Shown in pieces: positions 1 to 9,995 of a DNA stretch of 64,000 nt. A program made the translations under genes and the position numbers. The stretch covers positions 18,989,538 to 19,053,537 of the forward strand of contig OX467091.1 in the NCBI GenBank assembly GCA_950106755.1, in the 5' to 3' direction. Below the pieces are notes generated by a model. It was not told the DNA's origin, made no database searches, and was given only the letters and a program-made list of their open reading frames with translations. Source of the DNA: Climacium dendroides. Taxonomy: Eukaryota; Streptophyta; Bryopsida; Hypnales; Climaciaceae. Each line of letters begins with the position of its first letter. The first letter of the stretch is position 1.

Positions 1-2400
1 TTTAGTTATGGGTAATTTGCGGGTAGTTATGGAATTTTTACTTTAATATAAACTTTGAAGTCCATTATCTAGTTCAATTTTTAATATTTTTGGAAGAAAT
101 AAAAGCATTAGGTGCACATTTTTTTATTACAACATTTCAACCATTGGAATTGTCATTTTTCAATGGTTAATAATTTTGAATTTTGAATCATTCTCTACTT
201 TCTATTTACTATTTTTTTTCCTATATGTTGTAAAATTCCAAATGATCTGAAAATTTTCAAACACGTAGCCAACTTAGCTTGGAGAATGAATCCAAAGGAT
301 AACCATCATTTTGAATAATTTTTCATAAAAATGTGACCTTGTAAAGTACAACTACCTTGTTTTTTGTAGGATGAAAAAAAGATTTTTGTCACTTGAAATG
401 CTAATATCTTGCAATCTACATGGTAGAAATTTTGGAATTTTTTTCACATCTTTTCAAACCATAGTACTATAAGATCCTATGGTTTGATGTGTCCAAAAAT
501 TTGGTACTTGTACTAGAGATGGTAGTTTTGGAGCATTTTTGATAAAAACATAGTAAAAAACCTTTAGCGGTTAAGTGGCATGCAATCAATGGAGTATTCA
601 CAACAAGAAAAAGGGGATACATGTTTGATAAAATCAATGATAAATTAAAGAGGAAGCCTATGAACATTGACAAATGAACAAACGTGGACTAGTGAGATGA
701 GGGGTTGTTGATTTAGAAATCTTTCCATCTAAATTGTCATTATATGCAAATCTCAAACTAAAAAAATTGTCCGCTTTCTTAAATGTTTTCTATAGTTAAG
801 GTATAAAATTCTTGAATTTTTTTTTGATTTTTTTTATTAATTCTAAATGTAATTGTGGAACCACCTTTTCCAACTTAAATGAATTATTTGGCATGAAATG
901 TTGATTATTCAGTAATAACTGGGTATGGTAATAATGTTTAGGAAAATACAAATCAAATTTAAATTTAAATTAAGTTAGATGGGAGAAATTAAAATAATTA
1001 AATGAGGATAAACAATTAGTTGTAAGGGGGAGGTTTGTAGTTGTAGGTAAACAAAACATGTATTGCTGCATATGTCAAAGTTGTATAGGCATGTCAATTT
1101 CCATGGATAATTACAATTCCTACAGGCCCTAGTGCAATTGTTGAAGTCAACTAGGTCATAGAGAGCATAATAAAGATATGATTAAATTAATTTTTATCTC
1201 TATTATCTTTGTTTAAGAAATGGATTGACACTATTAATCCCTCACTGCCCAATGAGACGAATGTCTATTCAAATTGAAAAGGAAATGCTTCACATTTTAA
1301 TGGGTTCAAATTGACTAGTTTGTAAAGTAGTTTTTTTTATAGGCTATTGGGTTGTTGCTTGCTTGTTGCCAACAAGAAGAAACTTGTCCACTCAAATTTT
1401 GAAAAGGATATACTTTAGATGTTGATGGGCTCAAGTAGACTAGTTTGTAAAGTAGAATTTTGTAGGTTGTTAGGTCCTTGATCGCCCACTATAAATCTGT
1501 CCACTCAAATTTTGAAAATGATGTACTTTAGATGTTGATGGATTCAAATAGACTAGTTTGTAAAGTAGAATTTTGTAGGTCATTGGGACATTGATCACTT
1601 GCTGCCAACAAGAGGGAACTTGTCCACTCAAATTTTGAAAAGGATATACTTTAGATGTTCATGGGCTCAAATTGACTAGTTTGTAAAGTAGAATTTTGTA
1701 GGTTGTTGGGTCCTTGATTGAATGCTGCCAATAAGATGAAACAGTTAGATTAGTCACATTACAAGAGAGAGACAAAAATGTTTTAACATATTTGGATGTC
1801 ACTTCATTTGTACCTCATATCTCCTTCAATGACATCTTGAAGACTTTCAAAATCTAGGTAGAGGATGCCAGGGCTCTCAGGAATTAAATGAGCCAAGACA
1901 TTTCCTACTATGAATGACTAGTGGTAGAAAATTTTACAAATTTTGAATTCTCATCCTTAAGAGACCAACAACCTTGCTTAAATCAATTTTTTTACTAAAT
2001 ACACCCCATCATTTTTTCCATGAATCATATTACCATAAGTTTTTTGAAAATGCAATGTAATTTTTTTCCTTCTTTGATACCAAAGGGACCCAAAGCCCAA
2101 TTCTTGATGAAGAGAAAAGAAAGTCCTAACCAAAAAATTCTTTTTTGAAAAAGCCAAGTCATCAATTTCTCTAAAACCAATAATGCCTTCCCCACTAGTA
2201 AACGGTTAGGGAAGATTGCCCCCTTATTGCTCCATCCAAGAATAAATGCAAAAAATTGCCCCTTGTTTTATGCCACATTTTTTTGTATTTCTTCAAATCA
2301 TCCACATAATGCAGGACACCCAATTGCAAATATGAATTCAAAACTTCCAAATTTTATCATGTGTTGCAGATAAAAAAATCCAGTATTTTCTCAAAAGGTA
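1..2400. other. AT-rich intergenic DNA, no gene seen
   Basis: Both strands carry only short, low-complexity ORFs with no recognisable domain, and the sequence is dominated by A/T runs. Apart from the tandem array at about 1252-1745, I see nothing that supports a gene, RNA or intact mobile element. Confidence 0.6.
1252..1745. repeat. Tandem array, about four units of 115-130 bp
   Basis: Four consecutive units share the core TGTCCACTCAAATTTTGAAA, followed by a TTTAGATGTTGATGG-like stretch and GACTAGTTTGTAAAGTAG. Units begin near 1252, 1383, 1499 and 1621. The first unit is the most diverged (TGTCTATTCAAATTGAAAAG). Read by eye, so unit borders are approximate. Confidence 0.8.
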
Positions 2401-2729
2401 AACCGCGAAGCAAATGAGGGGTCAATTCACCCTGGCCCCAGTAAAACGCCCGAGCCTCTTTCCTCAAACATTTCCAAAAATTCACCCTTCCCGCCGCCCC
2501 TTCGGATTCTACTGATTCCCGTATACGATACTCCATACAGAATACGGTATACGCATACATACATCTGTTTGTGTGTCTGCTTGTCTGTCTGAGTACAAGC
2601 CTGCTTGGGGTCCACACTTCCACCAGCCATGGTGGTGCTGCGCTGCTTGCTGATGGCAATGTTTTGTTGCAGCAGCACCAGCAGTTGTCCTTCCTTTGAG
2701 CGTTGGCTTCATGAGTCCTTCCTCACCTT

Positions 2730-3195
2730 CTTCATCTTCCCCTTCTTTGTGTTGTTTCTGCGTTTCTTCTCACGCTTCCCACCGACCTTAAACTTTGCTT
2801 TCTCCTGGCTTGCACCTTCTCCTTCTTCGCCTTCTTCTCCTTTTGTCTTCTTGTTCTTCTTGTGTTGCCTCTTAATGCGACCACACTTGTTCTGCGACGT
2901 GACGAGAACAAAGCTTTCTTCTCGTGGAAGATTGATTTGCCGAGTTTTGGTGGCTTGGGAGACGAGTCCAATTCGCGGTAGATTGGAGCCTGTGAAGTGG
3001 AGGAGTTTGGATTGAGTGAAGGGGATTGTATGCGGGGTGGCGGGCGATGTACGAGGGGATCTGGAAGGTACGGGAGAGCCTTGGAAGGGATTAGGATGAG
3101 TAGCGTGGCCGGAGAATTGCGGTAATCGTGAGGAGGCTTGGATGAACTCCGGAGGGCTGGACTCTGTTTCTTCAAGAGGATTTTGGTGCCGTGAT
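2730..3195 (-). CDS. Possible terminal exon of a Lys/Arg-rich protein (no ATG)
   Basis: One reverse frame stays open for about 150 codons, between an upstream stop near 3200 and a TGA near 2730. It starts Ser/Pro-rich and ends in a strongly basic Lys/Arg stretch with a short Glu/Gly block, finishing KKVRKDS. There is no in-frame ATG except very near the end, so it could only be a terminal exon, yet I see no convincing upstream exon before the divergent DUF632 leader. The composition resembles the tails of nucleolar or ribosome-biogenesis proteins, but no family is recognised. It may equally be a chance open frame in GC-richer transcribed DNA. Confidence 0.25.
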
Positions 3196-3694
3196 CAGCA
3201 CGGCGGTTGTCAATGCCTCCAGAGTGGAGTGTGTGCGTTTCTAGCTGCAGCTTCTAGTGGCTGGGCGTGTCGGTGTCGGAAGAGCACCGAAGCTTGATCG
3301 AGGATCGGTGCCGGCTTGCCGGCCGGCGGTTGGATGCACCGGCGATAACACGGCCTTAGGTTTTCCGAGAACCTACCCTCAGATTCCTTGCTTATTGATC
3401 ACTCCCCTGTAATTGTAATTGATCTCTCGGAATTTAGAAAGAATAGTCTTCCTTGAATGGAGTGAGGTTTTCTCTTCCATGAGGGAGGTCTTTGCTCCCT
3501 TAGAGGTGGAGATTCTCTTGATTTTGGACGGATCAGTTTTGTGATTTGATTTCGTAGTAATTCTTGGTTTTGCATTTACTTAATCGGAAATTGGAGCTTA
3601 GTGCTCTCTTTCGAAGAGTTGACAAATTTCTTACTTCGTTCCTTTCCAGTGGTGTGATCTATTACCGTGTCTGAGATAGTCACCTTGGGCGGGT

Positions 3695-3826
3695 ATGTGT
3701 AGAGCTCGTGGATTTGGACCAACAAAATCGAGTTGCAATTTGAACCTGCTGAGGTGTGTGAGGCTGTGGTGTCAAGGAAGTAGAAATTTCGTCAATTTAT
3801 ATTGGAGCATTAACATAAGAGAATAA
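3695..3826 (+). promoter_or_regulatory. uORF 1 in the leader of the DUF630/632 gene
   Basis: A 43-codon ORF starting MCRARGF lies in the presumed 5' leader, about 230 bp before the main ATG. Its first codons and the DNA around them are repeated in uORF 2. It could dampen translation of the main ORF if the leader is transcribed without splicing here. The transcription start is not known. Confidence 0.4.
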
Positions 3827-3935
3827 TTGAGTGTCTGCATCCCCTTTTTGTGGAGCTGAGGACTCAGACTCTAAGAGTAAATGAAATCCTTTCGTATACT
3901 GTGAGCTTTTCCTGAGACGGTCACTGTGTGCCGTT

Positions 3936-4028
3936 ATGTGCAGAGCTTGTGGATTTCGATCACCAAGATTAACGCAACATTTGCGCCTGCTGCATCCCAT
4001 GAACGTGGAGTTTCTCTCACTTAAATAG
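3936..4028 (+). promoter_or_regulatory. uORF 2 in the leader of the DUF630/632 gene
   Basis: A 30-codon ORF starting MCRACGF ends in TAG only 27 bp before the main ATG at 4056. It starts within a second copy of the sequence around uORF 1 (about 3665-3760 versus 3910-3995, both with TGAGAYRGTCAC upstream of the ATG). The close spacing would make reinitiation at the main ATG inefficient. Regulatory role inferred, not shown. Confidence 0.4.
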
Positions 4029-4055
4029 ACCATCTGTACACACAGAAAGTTAACA

Positions 4056-7000
4056 ATGGGTTGCTCAAACTCCAAGGTGGACAACGAGGAGGGCTTAGCA
4101 ATATGCAAGCAGCGGAAGCGTATGATGAAGCAAACTGTGACTTCTCGCCACAGCTTAGCGGCGTCCCACGCTTTGTACATGATCTCTCTCAAAGGCGTGG
4201 GCTCAGCGTTTCGCCAATTTGCGGAGGGGGAGGTGAGGGGCGACGGGGACTCCCACTCCATGTACTCCACCACCGAGACTCCCAACACTCCAAAAACACC
4301 GCCTACGAAACTGGGAGCATCAACAAGCTTCTCCACATCACCGCTCTCCCCTCAAACCCGCCTGTCCGCCCTGCGGTTACACCCGGGGTTGCCCAAGAGC
4401 GTGACTCTGGATTTTCTTCCTCCTCCACCGCCTCCTATTACAGTGAACCCCATGGAGCATACACCGCCTGTGATTCCCACCAAGATCCACAGGTTTGAGG
4501 ATTCAAACTCGTGTATGAAGTCGTTTAGAATGGAGGATGATTCACATCAACCTATTCAAGGGAATCGTGACCGGCGAAACTCGGGGAGGAGAAGTATTCA
4601 CCGTGTGAGAGGGCATCATGCTCCACCTCCTCATATTACAGTGAACGCGATGGAGCATACACCGCCTGTGATTCCAACCAAAATCCACAGGTTTGAGGAT
4701 TCAAACTCGTATATGAAAACTTATAGAATGGAGGACGATTCACATCCGCCGCCGATGATGCATCCGATTCAAGGGGATGATGACTGGCGATATTCGAGGA
4801 GGAATACTCAGCATATGAGAGGGCATAATGCTCCCCCGCCGCCTCCGCCACCTGTGACGCGGAGTAGCTGGCAGGACTTGTTTCTGGACCCGTTTCGGCC
4901 TGCGCATGTGAGCTATAACTATGTGGATGACAGGCGGAGTGTGGACATGGAGGTAAGGGATATGGAGCGCAGGAAGAGCCATGAGCCTGAGATGATGATG
5001 AAGAGGGAAAAGGAGGCGGAGGTGCAGGAAAGCAGAGCGAGAGAGATGGAGCAGAAGAGGATGCATGAGATAGCTGCGCAACATCGACCCCCGCCTGTGA
5101 AGATTATGGATGTCAGGGGCTTGCCTTTGGATCATGGGGTGCCGGACCTGGAGGAAGAGGAGATTCCGGAGTTGGAGGATGTTGATGAGGATGTCGACGG
5201 GCCACCTCCACCGGTGTGGACTCTTAGTTTGCACTGGACTTGAATTTGACTTGTTCTTGCTGTATTGGTTGATATTGAATTATCATGGTAGTATTTGAGG
5301 TTACAGCTACTATTTGCGTCACTTAAAGAATTTCGACCAATTTTTAGGAGTGGGTGATTCTTGGGGAATTCAATTTTAAGCTGTCTAATGATCACTTTTA
5401 GGTACAAGAGCCCAATCTCTTGGTATCAAATTTTATCAAACTCTTTTGCGTTCACGCAAAGTCAAAGTCTGTGACTAATAGGATTGTGGTCCTTTGCAAC
5501 AGGTTCCTTGTTTTAAAGTCATAAGGAACCTGTTGCAAACAACTTTGGTTGGGGTCTCAGGTTTTGGTGCTTGCTTGCAAACAACTTTAAAACAACTGAT
5601 TTTCTTAAAGAATTGATTTGAGTTGAAGTCGCAAGGGACCCTTAAACATTTAGCCAAGTCATGCTTACATCACTTTGCTAATTGGTGGCCAACTGAGTGT
5701 ATGAATATATGGTTTGTAGGGTTTAGTTAATAGGAGACTGGATCAGTTCCCTACCGGGTTTAGTACCGTCTTACTGACCTTCTACACTTGATGATACCTA
5801 AACAGGATTTTGTTAAGGCACCTGCACCTGCACCGAAACCAGAACCAAAAGTGGAGGTGAAATCGGAACCTCCACCACCGGAACCGCAACTTCAACAGCA
5901 ACCAGAACCGGAAATCAAGCAAGTACCAAAACCTGAGACCCCACCCAAGACGCCACCACCTTCACCGCCGAAGGTAGTGGAACCCCCTCCACCCCCTTCA
6001 CCGCCGAAGGCAGTGGAACCCCCTCCGCCCCCTTCACCGCCGAAGGTAGTGGAACCTCCTCCACCCCCTTCACCGCCGAAGGTAGTGGAGCCCCCTCCAC
6101 CCCCTTCACCGCCAAAGGTAGTGGAACCGCCACCACCACCTCCGCCAAAGGTAGCGAAGGCTCCAGGGAAACCTCCCAAGCCTGACCCCACCTTCGCGAA
6201 AACCAACAGGAATTTGGCGATGGCGGTGACGGAGCCGGGTGGCCGGGACCTGCTGGACGTGCTGAAAGAGGTCGATGATTGTTTCTTGAGAGCTGCACAA
6301 TGTGGAGAGAGCGTGTCTCGTATTTTGGAGACTAAGAAGCCTCACTACCATTCCTCCTTCTCAGATGGTTTGAGAGGTATTATAGGAACTTTCTCGAGCT
6401 TAATTTTATTTGTTATCTCAAAAACACATGCAATGATCTTCAATGATTCTATTGATATGTTATTTAACCCCTTTAATACATGCAATTTTCTTCACTGATT
6501 TTAGTGACATTTTATTTAACCCTTATGAATTCTATATCTACTGAATTGATCATAATGAAATCGCGAATCCTTTGGTCTTTTAGGGGGGACGTATTCCGAA
6601 AGTTCATTCTGTGCTGCTGGTTTTATTCCTATTCGGACTACATTGGTTTGTGTACTTATTTTTTTGGTGTGTGGTTGTGCTGCAGGGGTGGGTGAATCTG
6701 CGAGGATGAATTTCCGGAAGCTATCTGGGAAATCTGGGTCAACTAGTTTTAGAACTTCTAGTAACACGAGTAGTTTGAGTAACGCGAGTGTTTTGACGGA
6801 TGATTCTCCTAATATAATGAGCATGCGAAGAAGTATAAGTAACATGAGCAGCCAACGGTTTACAGAGGAGTGTGGGCTCAACAGCCATGCGGCGTCTCTT
6901 GATAGATTGTTCGCTTGGGAAAAGAAACTTTATTTAGAAGTCAAGGTGCGTACTTCTGATACTTCTGATACTTCTGAATTGATACTTCAGAATATCATGC

Positions 7001-9673
7001 ATTTGAAGTACCTTGTGTGCTTTGGGTTAAATTTGCTGCCAGTGATTGGTCATAGACCTGATTAGGGAACAGCGTCTGGAGGTGAAATATTGAACAGTTT
7101 TAGATAGGGACAGTTCAAGGAACCCCGTTGGTTTATGAACTACTTAACTTAGAGAATCTGTAGAGATGATTTTTCTCAACTACTAGCAGTGATTGGTTGT
7201 GGACCTGACCAGGGTATGTATTGTTTGGGTGGTGTTCTGTAAACAGCAAGCAGAAGCTCTTAAAGTGGATTTGGAGAGGAAGCTTGCCATTCTTCGGAAT
7301 CAAGATCACAAGAATGAGGACCCTAATGTTATCGACAAAACCCGGTCCGCTATTAAAGCCCTTCAGACTCGAATGGTGGTCGCCATTCAAGCTGTAGACA
7401 ATGGTTATCAGCAGGTGCAGAAGCTAAGGGACGAGGAACTGTACCCGCAGCTTCAGGACTTAATTGATGGGTAACATCACTGGGTGTTGTGCATTTTTTT
7501 TCTCATTTCTGTGAATCATTTTCACCTCATTGTTAATAGTTTTCTTGCAAAGTCTTGTTTGGCTGTTGTGGTCGATACTAAAATATTTGACTTCCCCCTC
7601 CATTGATTAGATCGTGGAATCTTTTCATGTGTAGGCCATTGAAATGTGATTAATATTCATTCTCTATATTTTGTCTTTATTTGAATGCCCTAGTGACATT
7701 TAGGGCTCTGAAAATAGTTTTGGAGTTGAATTTGGGATTATCTTTTGAATCCGATGATGTTGATTGATTTTATCGTCGTGTCAGGCAATTTATAAATTCT
7801 TCCTTGGGTTTTAATTTTGTGCAGAATCGGAGCTATGTGGAGGGAGATGTGTATGTTTCACAAAGCTCAGTTGAAAGCTGTGGAAGCTATTGGAAGGCTT
7901 GAAAATTCGGCTGCTTGTGAACCAACTACCGGCTTTCATCGCCAGGCCACAGTTCAACTGGAACTTGCTCTCAATAAGTATGCTCCTACAGTCCTACTTT
8001 TCCTTCTCTTTTGTGCTCAGCTATTTTTCAATGATCTCACTCATTTACAATACAAACAAAACTATGTTCGCTCATGATTGAATCCCCTTAACCTGTCAGT
8101 GCTTTCATGGCCAGTTGGCCAGAAGGGGTTACTTACATGTCTATAGGAGTTCACCTATATCATGAGCAAAGAACGGAGACTTCAAAGAAAATAAGAAAAT
8201 GGAAAAATAGGATAAAGAAATCATACCCTACTCTTTTGACCAATACAAATACATTTTGAATATTACCATAATTGCTAGTATAATTTCTATCTTAGTCATG
8301 AACATCAGGGGTGAAAGGTTAATGAGCTGAAATTTATTTATCAAACACAAGATACGTAGCATAGTGGCACACTAACCTCTGATCAGACCTCTTCAGGGAC
8401 ACTCATCCCTCTCTAATGATATTGCCTCGGGGGCTCCTTTACCTGTGTTCCCAGATCGAAATTTGGACGTTGTTCAATCATCTATGTACAGGACATGACA
8501 AATTCTGAGAATCTACAAGAAATGAGCAATTACGGAGTGTGTCATCAGAGAGGGTTGAATGTAGTCAAGTGTACTAGGGTAGATTCTCCTAATTCAAATC
8601 CTTACCCAAAAGCAGCCCCTGCAGATTCCTTCCTTATTTTGTGAATGTTCTGAATGTGGAAGGCGAAGGTGAATTTCAGTGACATAGTTTACTCATCCGG
8701 TGTCCAAATCATATTTTCTAAGAAGTCTTGGAGTCGTCTTTTCAAGACCAATTAAAAAACAAGACATGAATCATACTCAAATGCTTATTTCAATGCCTTT
8801 GAGGGTAGACACCTTGCAGTACAGATGCCAGGCTATTTAAAAATAAAGACAGGAACTACGCTCAAATGTTCATTTCAACTCTTTTAGGGATATCTCACAG
8901 CACAGATGCAAGTCTTGACCCTGCCGGTGTGTTTGTGGTCTTCCAGGTGGTCAGAAGCGCTGAGTAGAAATGTATATTCCCAAAAAGAACACCTAAAGAA
9001 TTTGACATCCTGGTTACGACTGAGTCTGATGCAATTCGGGAGTGATGAGATGGACGACAGGAGAAGTGGGTCCAGGTCTCCTTCTCGGTCTCCACGGTCG
9101 CCCTACTACAACGTGGGACCGAGCCCCATTTACGAACTCTGCCAACAATGGCAGGACTTGTTAGACCGTGTAGCCGAGAAAGTGGCGACTGAAGCCATCG
9201 CCGCCTTCGCCGGCGTGGTCCGGGAGATGCTGAAGTTTCAGATGGAGGAGCTTCGTATGAAGAAAAGGGTGGAAGCTTGTGAGCGTGATTTGGAGAGACG
9301 AGAGCAGTCACTGCGTGCTGCTAGGACGCGAGAATCTATGCGAGAAGCGGGCCCTGGTCCCGGTCTTGGACCTCCCTCTCGGTCCCCAACAACAACATCA
9401 GGTAGTGATATGGACGACCACAGGTTCGACATGGTGCTCAGCAACCAGGGGAGAGGGGGCAATGGGGTTGGGACCGAGGTGGCGGAGAAGATGATAAAAT
9501 GCGAGGTCACCAGAAGGAAACTCGAAGATGGACGGGAAGCTGTAAGGAAAGCTTCGAATGACACGCGAACTTATACATTAAATAATCTGCAGATAGGGTT
9601 GCCGCAGCTCTTCCGTGCTGTCATCGACTTTGTTAATATGGAAGTTGATGTGTATGACAAACTAAACAAATGA
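4056..9673 (+). CDS. DUF630/DUF632 protein (NRG2/bZIP-like family)
   Basis: Six exons: 4056-5213, 5806-6376, 6686-6945, 7247-7470, 7825-7977 and 8947-9673, total 3093 bp, about 1030 aa. The start MGCSNSK fits an N-myristoylation/palmitoylation site and the DUF630 signature (residues 1-60, with the family's R-x-A-AASHALY-like helix). A long Pro-rich middle with PPPPP and SPPKVVEP repeats follows. DUF632 then begins around residue 430, including LFAWEKKLYLEVK, LRDEELYPQLQDLI and MWREM. Arabidopsis NRG2 of this family acts in nitrate signalling, but biochemical function is mostly unknown. Expected location is membrane-associated or nuclear. All intron phases agree. The exon 1 donor (CCG|GTGTGG) is the least certain. 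Oddities: a duplicated block in exon 1 and a second, non-coding copy of the 3' end just downstream. Confidence 0.9.
4434..4748 (+). repeat. In-frame tandem duplication inside DUF630/632 exon 1
   Basis: The peptide block starting ITVN(P/A)MEHTPPVIPTKI and ending RMEDDSH occurs twice, at about 4435-4550 and 4633-4745, an offset of about 198 bp (66 codons). Frame is kept and DNA identity is high, so the duplication is recent and tolerated. Confidence 0.85.
5955..6150 (+). repeat. Coding minisatellite, SPPKVVEPPPPP repeats
   Basis: Five to six copies of a unit of about 36 bp encode SPPK(V/A)VEPPPPP in exon 2 of the DUF630/632 gene. Long Gly-rich frames on the opposite strand are shadows of this repeat. 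Copy number is likely to vary between individuals. Confidence 0.9.
8761..8913 (+). repeat. Tandem duplication at the 3' end of intron 5
   Basis: Two units of about 86 bp each run from an AAGACA(T/G)GAA sequence through CTCAAATG to CACAGATGC-like ends, just upstream of the exon 6 acceptor at 8945-8946. Non-coding. Confidence 0.7.
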
Positions 9674-9995
9674 AGCGGACTTCCCCTGTTTTCCCTACCT
9701 TGGGGAGGTTGTTGCTAAGATAGTGGCTTGTTTCAATATTTGACTCTTTGTAGAGAATAATGTCGAATGATTTTTTTACCCGCCATGCGAACTTATACCG
9801 ATTATATAGTCTGCAGGTTGGGTTGCCTCAGCGCTTCCTTGCTGTCATTGCCTTTTGTCAATGTGGAAGATGATGTTTATGACAAACTAAACAAGTGAAG
9901 GTGACCTCCCATGTTTTTCCTTCCGTGGGCAGGTTGTTCTTAGTTGCTTGCTATTCGATTTGTCTCTTTGTTGAGAATAATGTCAAATGATTTTC
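9555..9995 (+). repeat. Tandem duplication of the DUF632 3' end
   Basis: The last 120 bp of coding sequence plus about 95 bp of 3' flank (9555-9770) recur at about 9780-9995. The second copy keeps ACAAACTAAACAA(A/G)TGAAG including the stop, but is diverged and lies after the stop of the first. It is therefore a 3'UTR relic or an alternative last-exon copy. Confidence 0.85.

Noticed and set aside
2605..3015. Forward 136-codon ORF rich in Phe/Leu/Ser
   Set aside because: Composition is the reverse complement of the Lys-rich frame; no signal or membrane topology that makes sense.
5892..6298. Long Gly-rich and Pro/Leu-rich reverse-strand ORFs
   Set aside because: They are antisense shadows of the SPPKVVEPPPPP repeat in the DUF630/632 gene.
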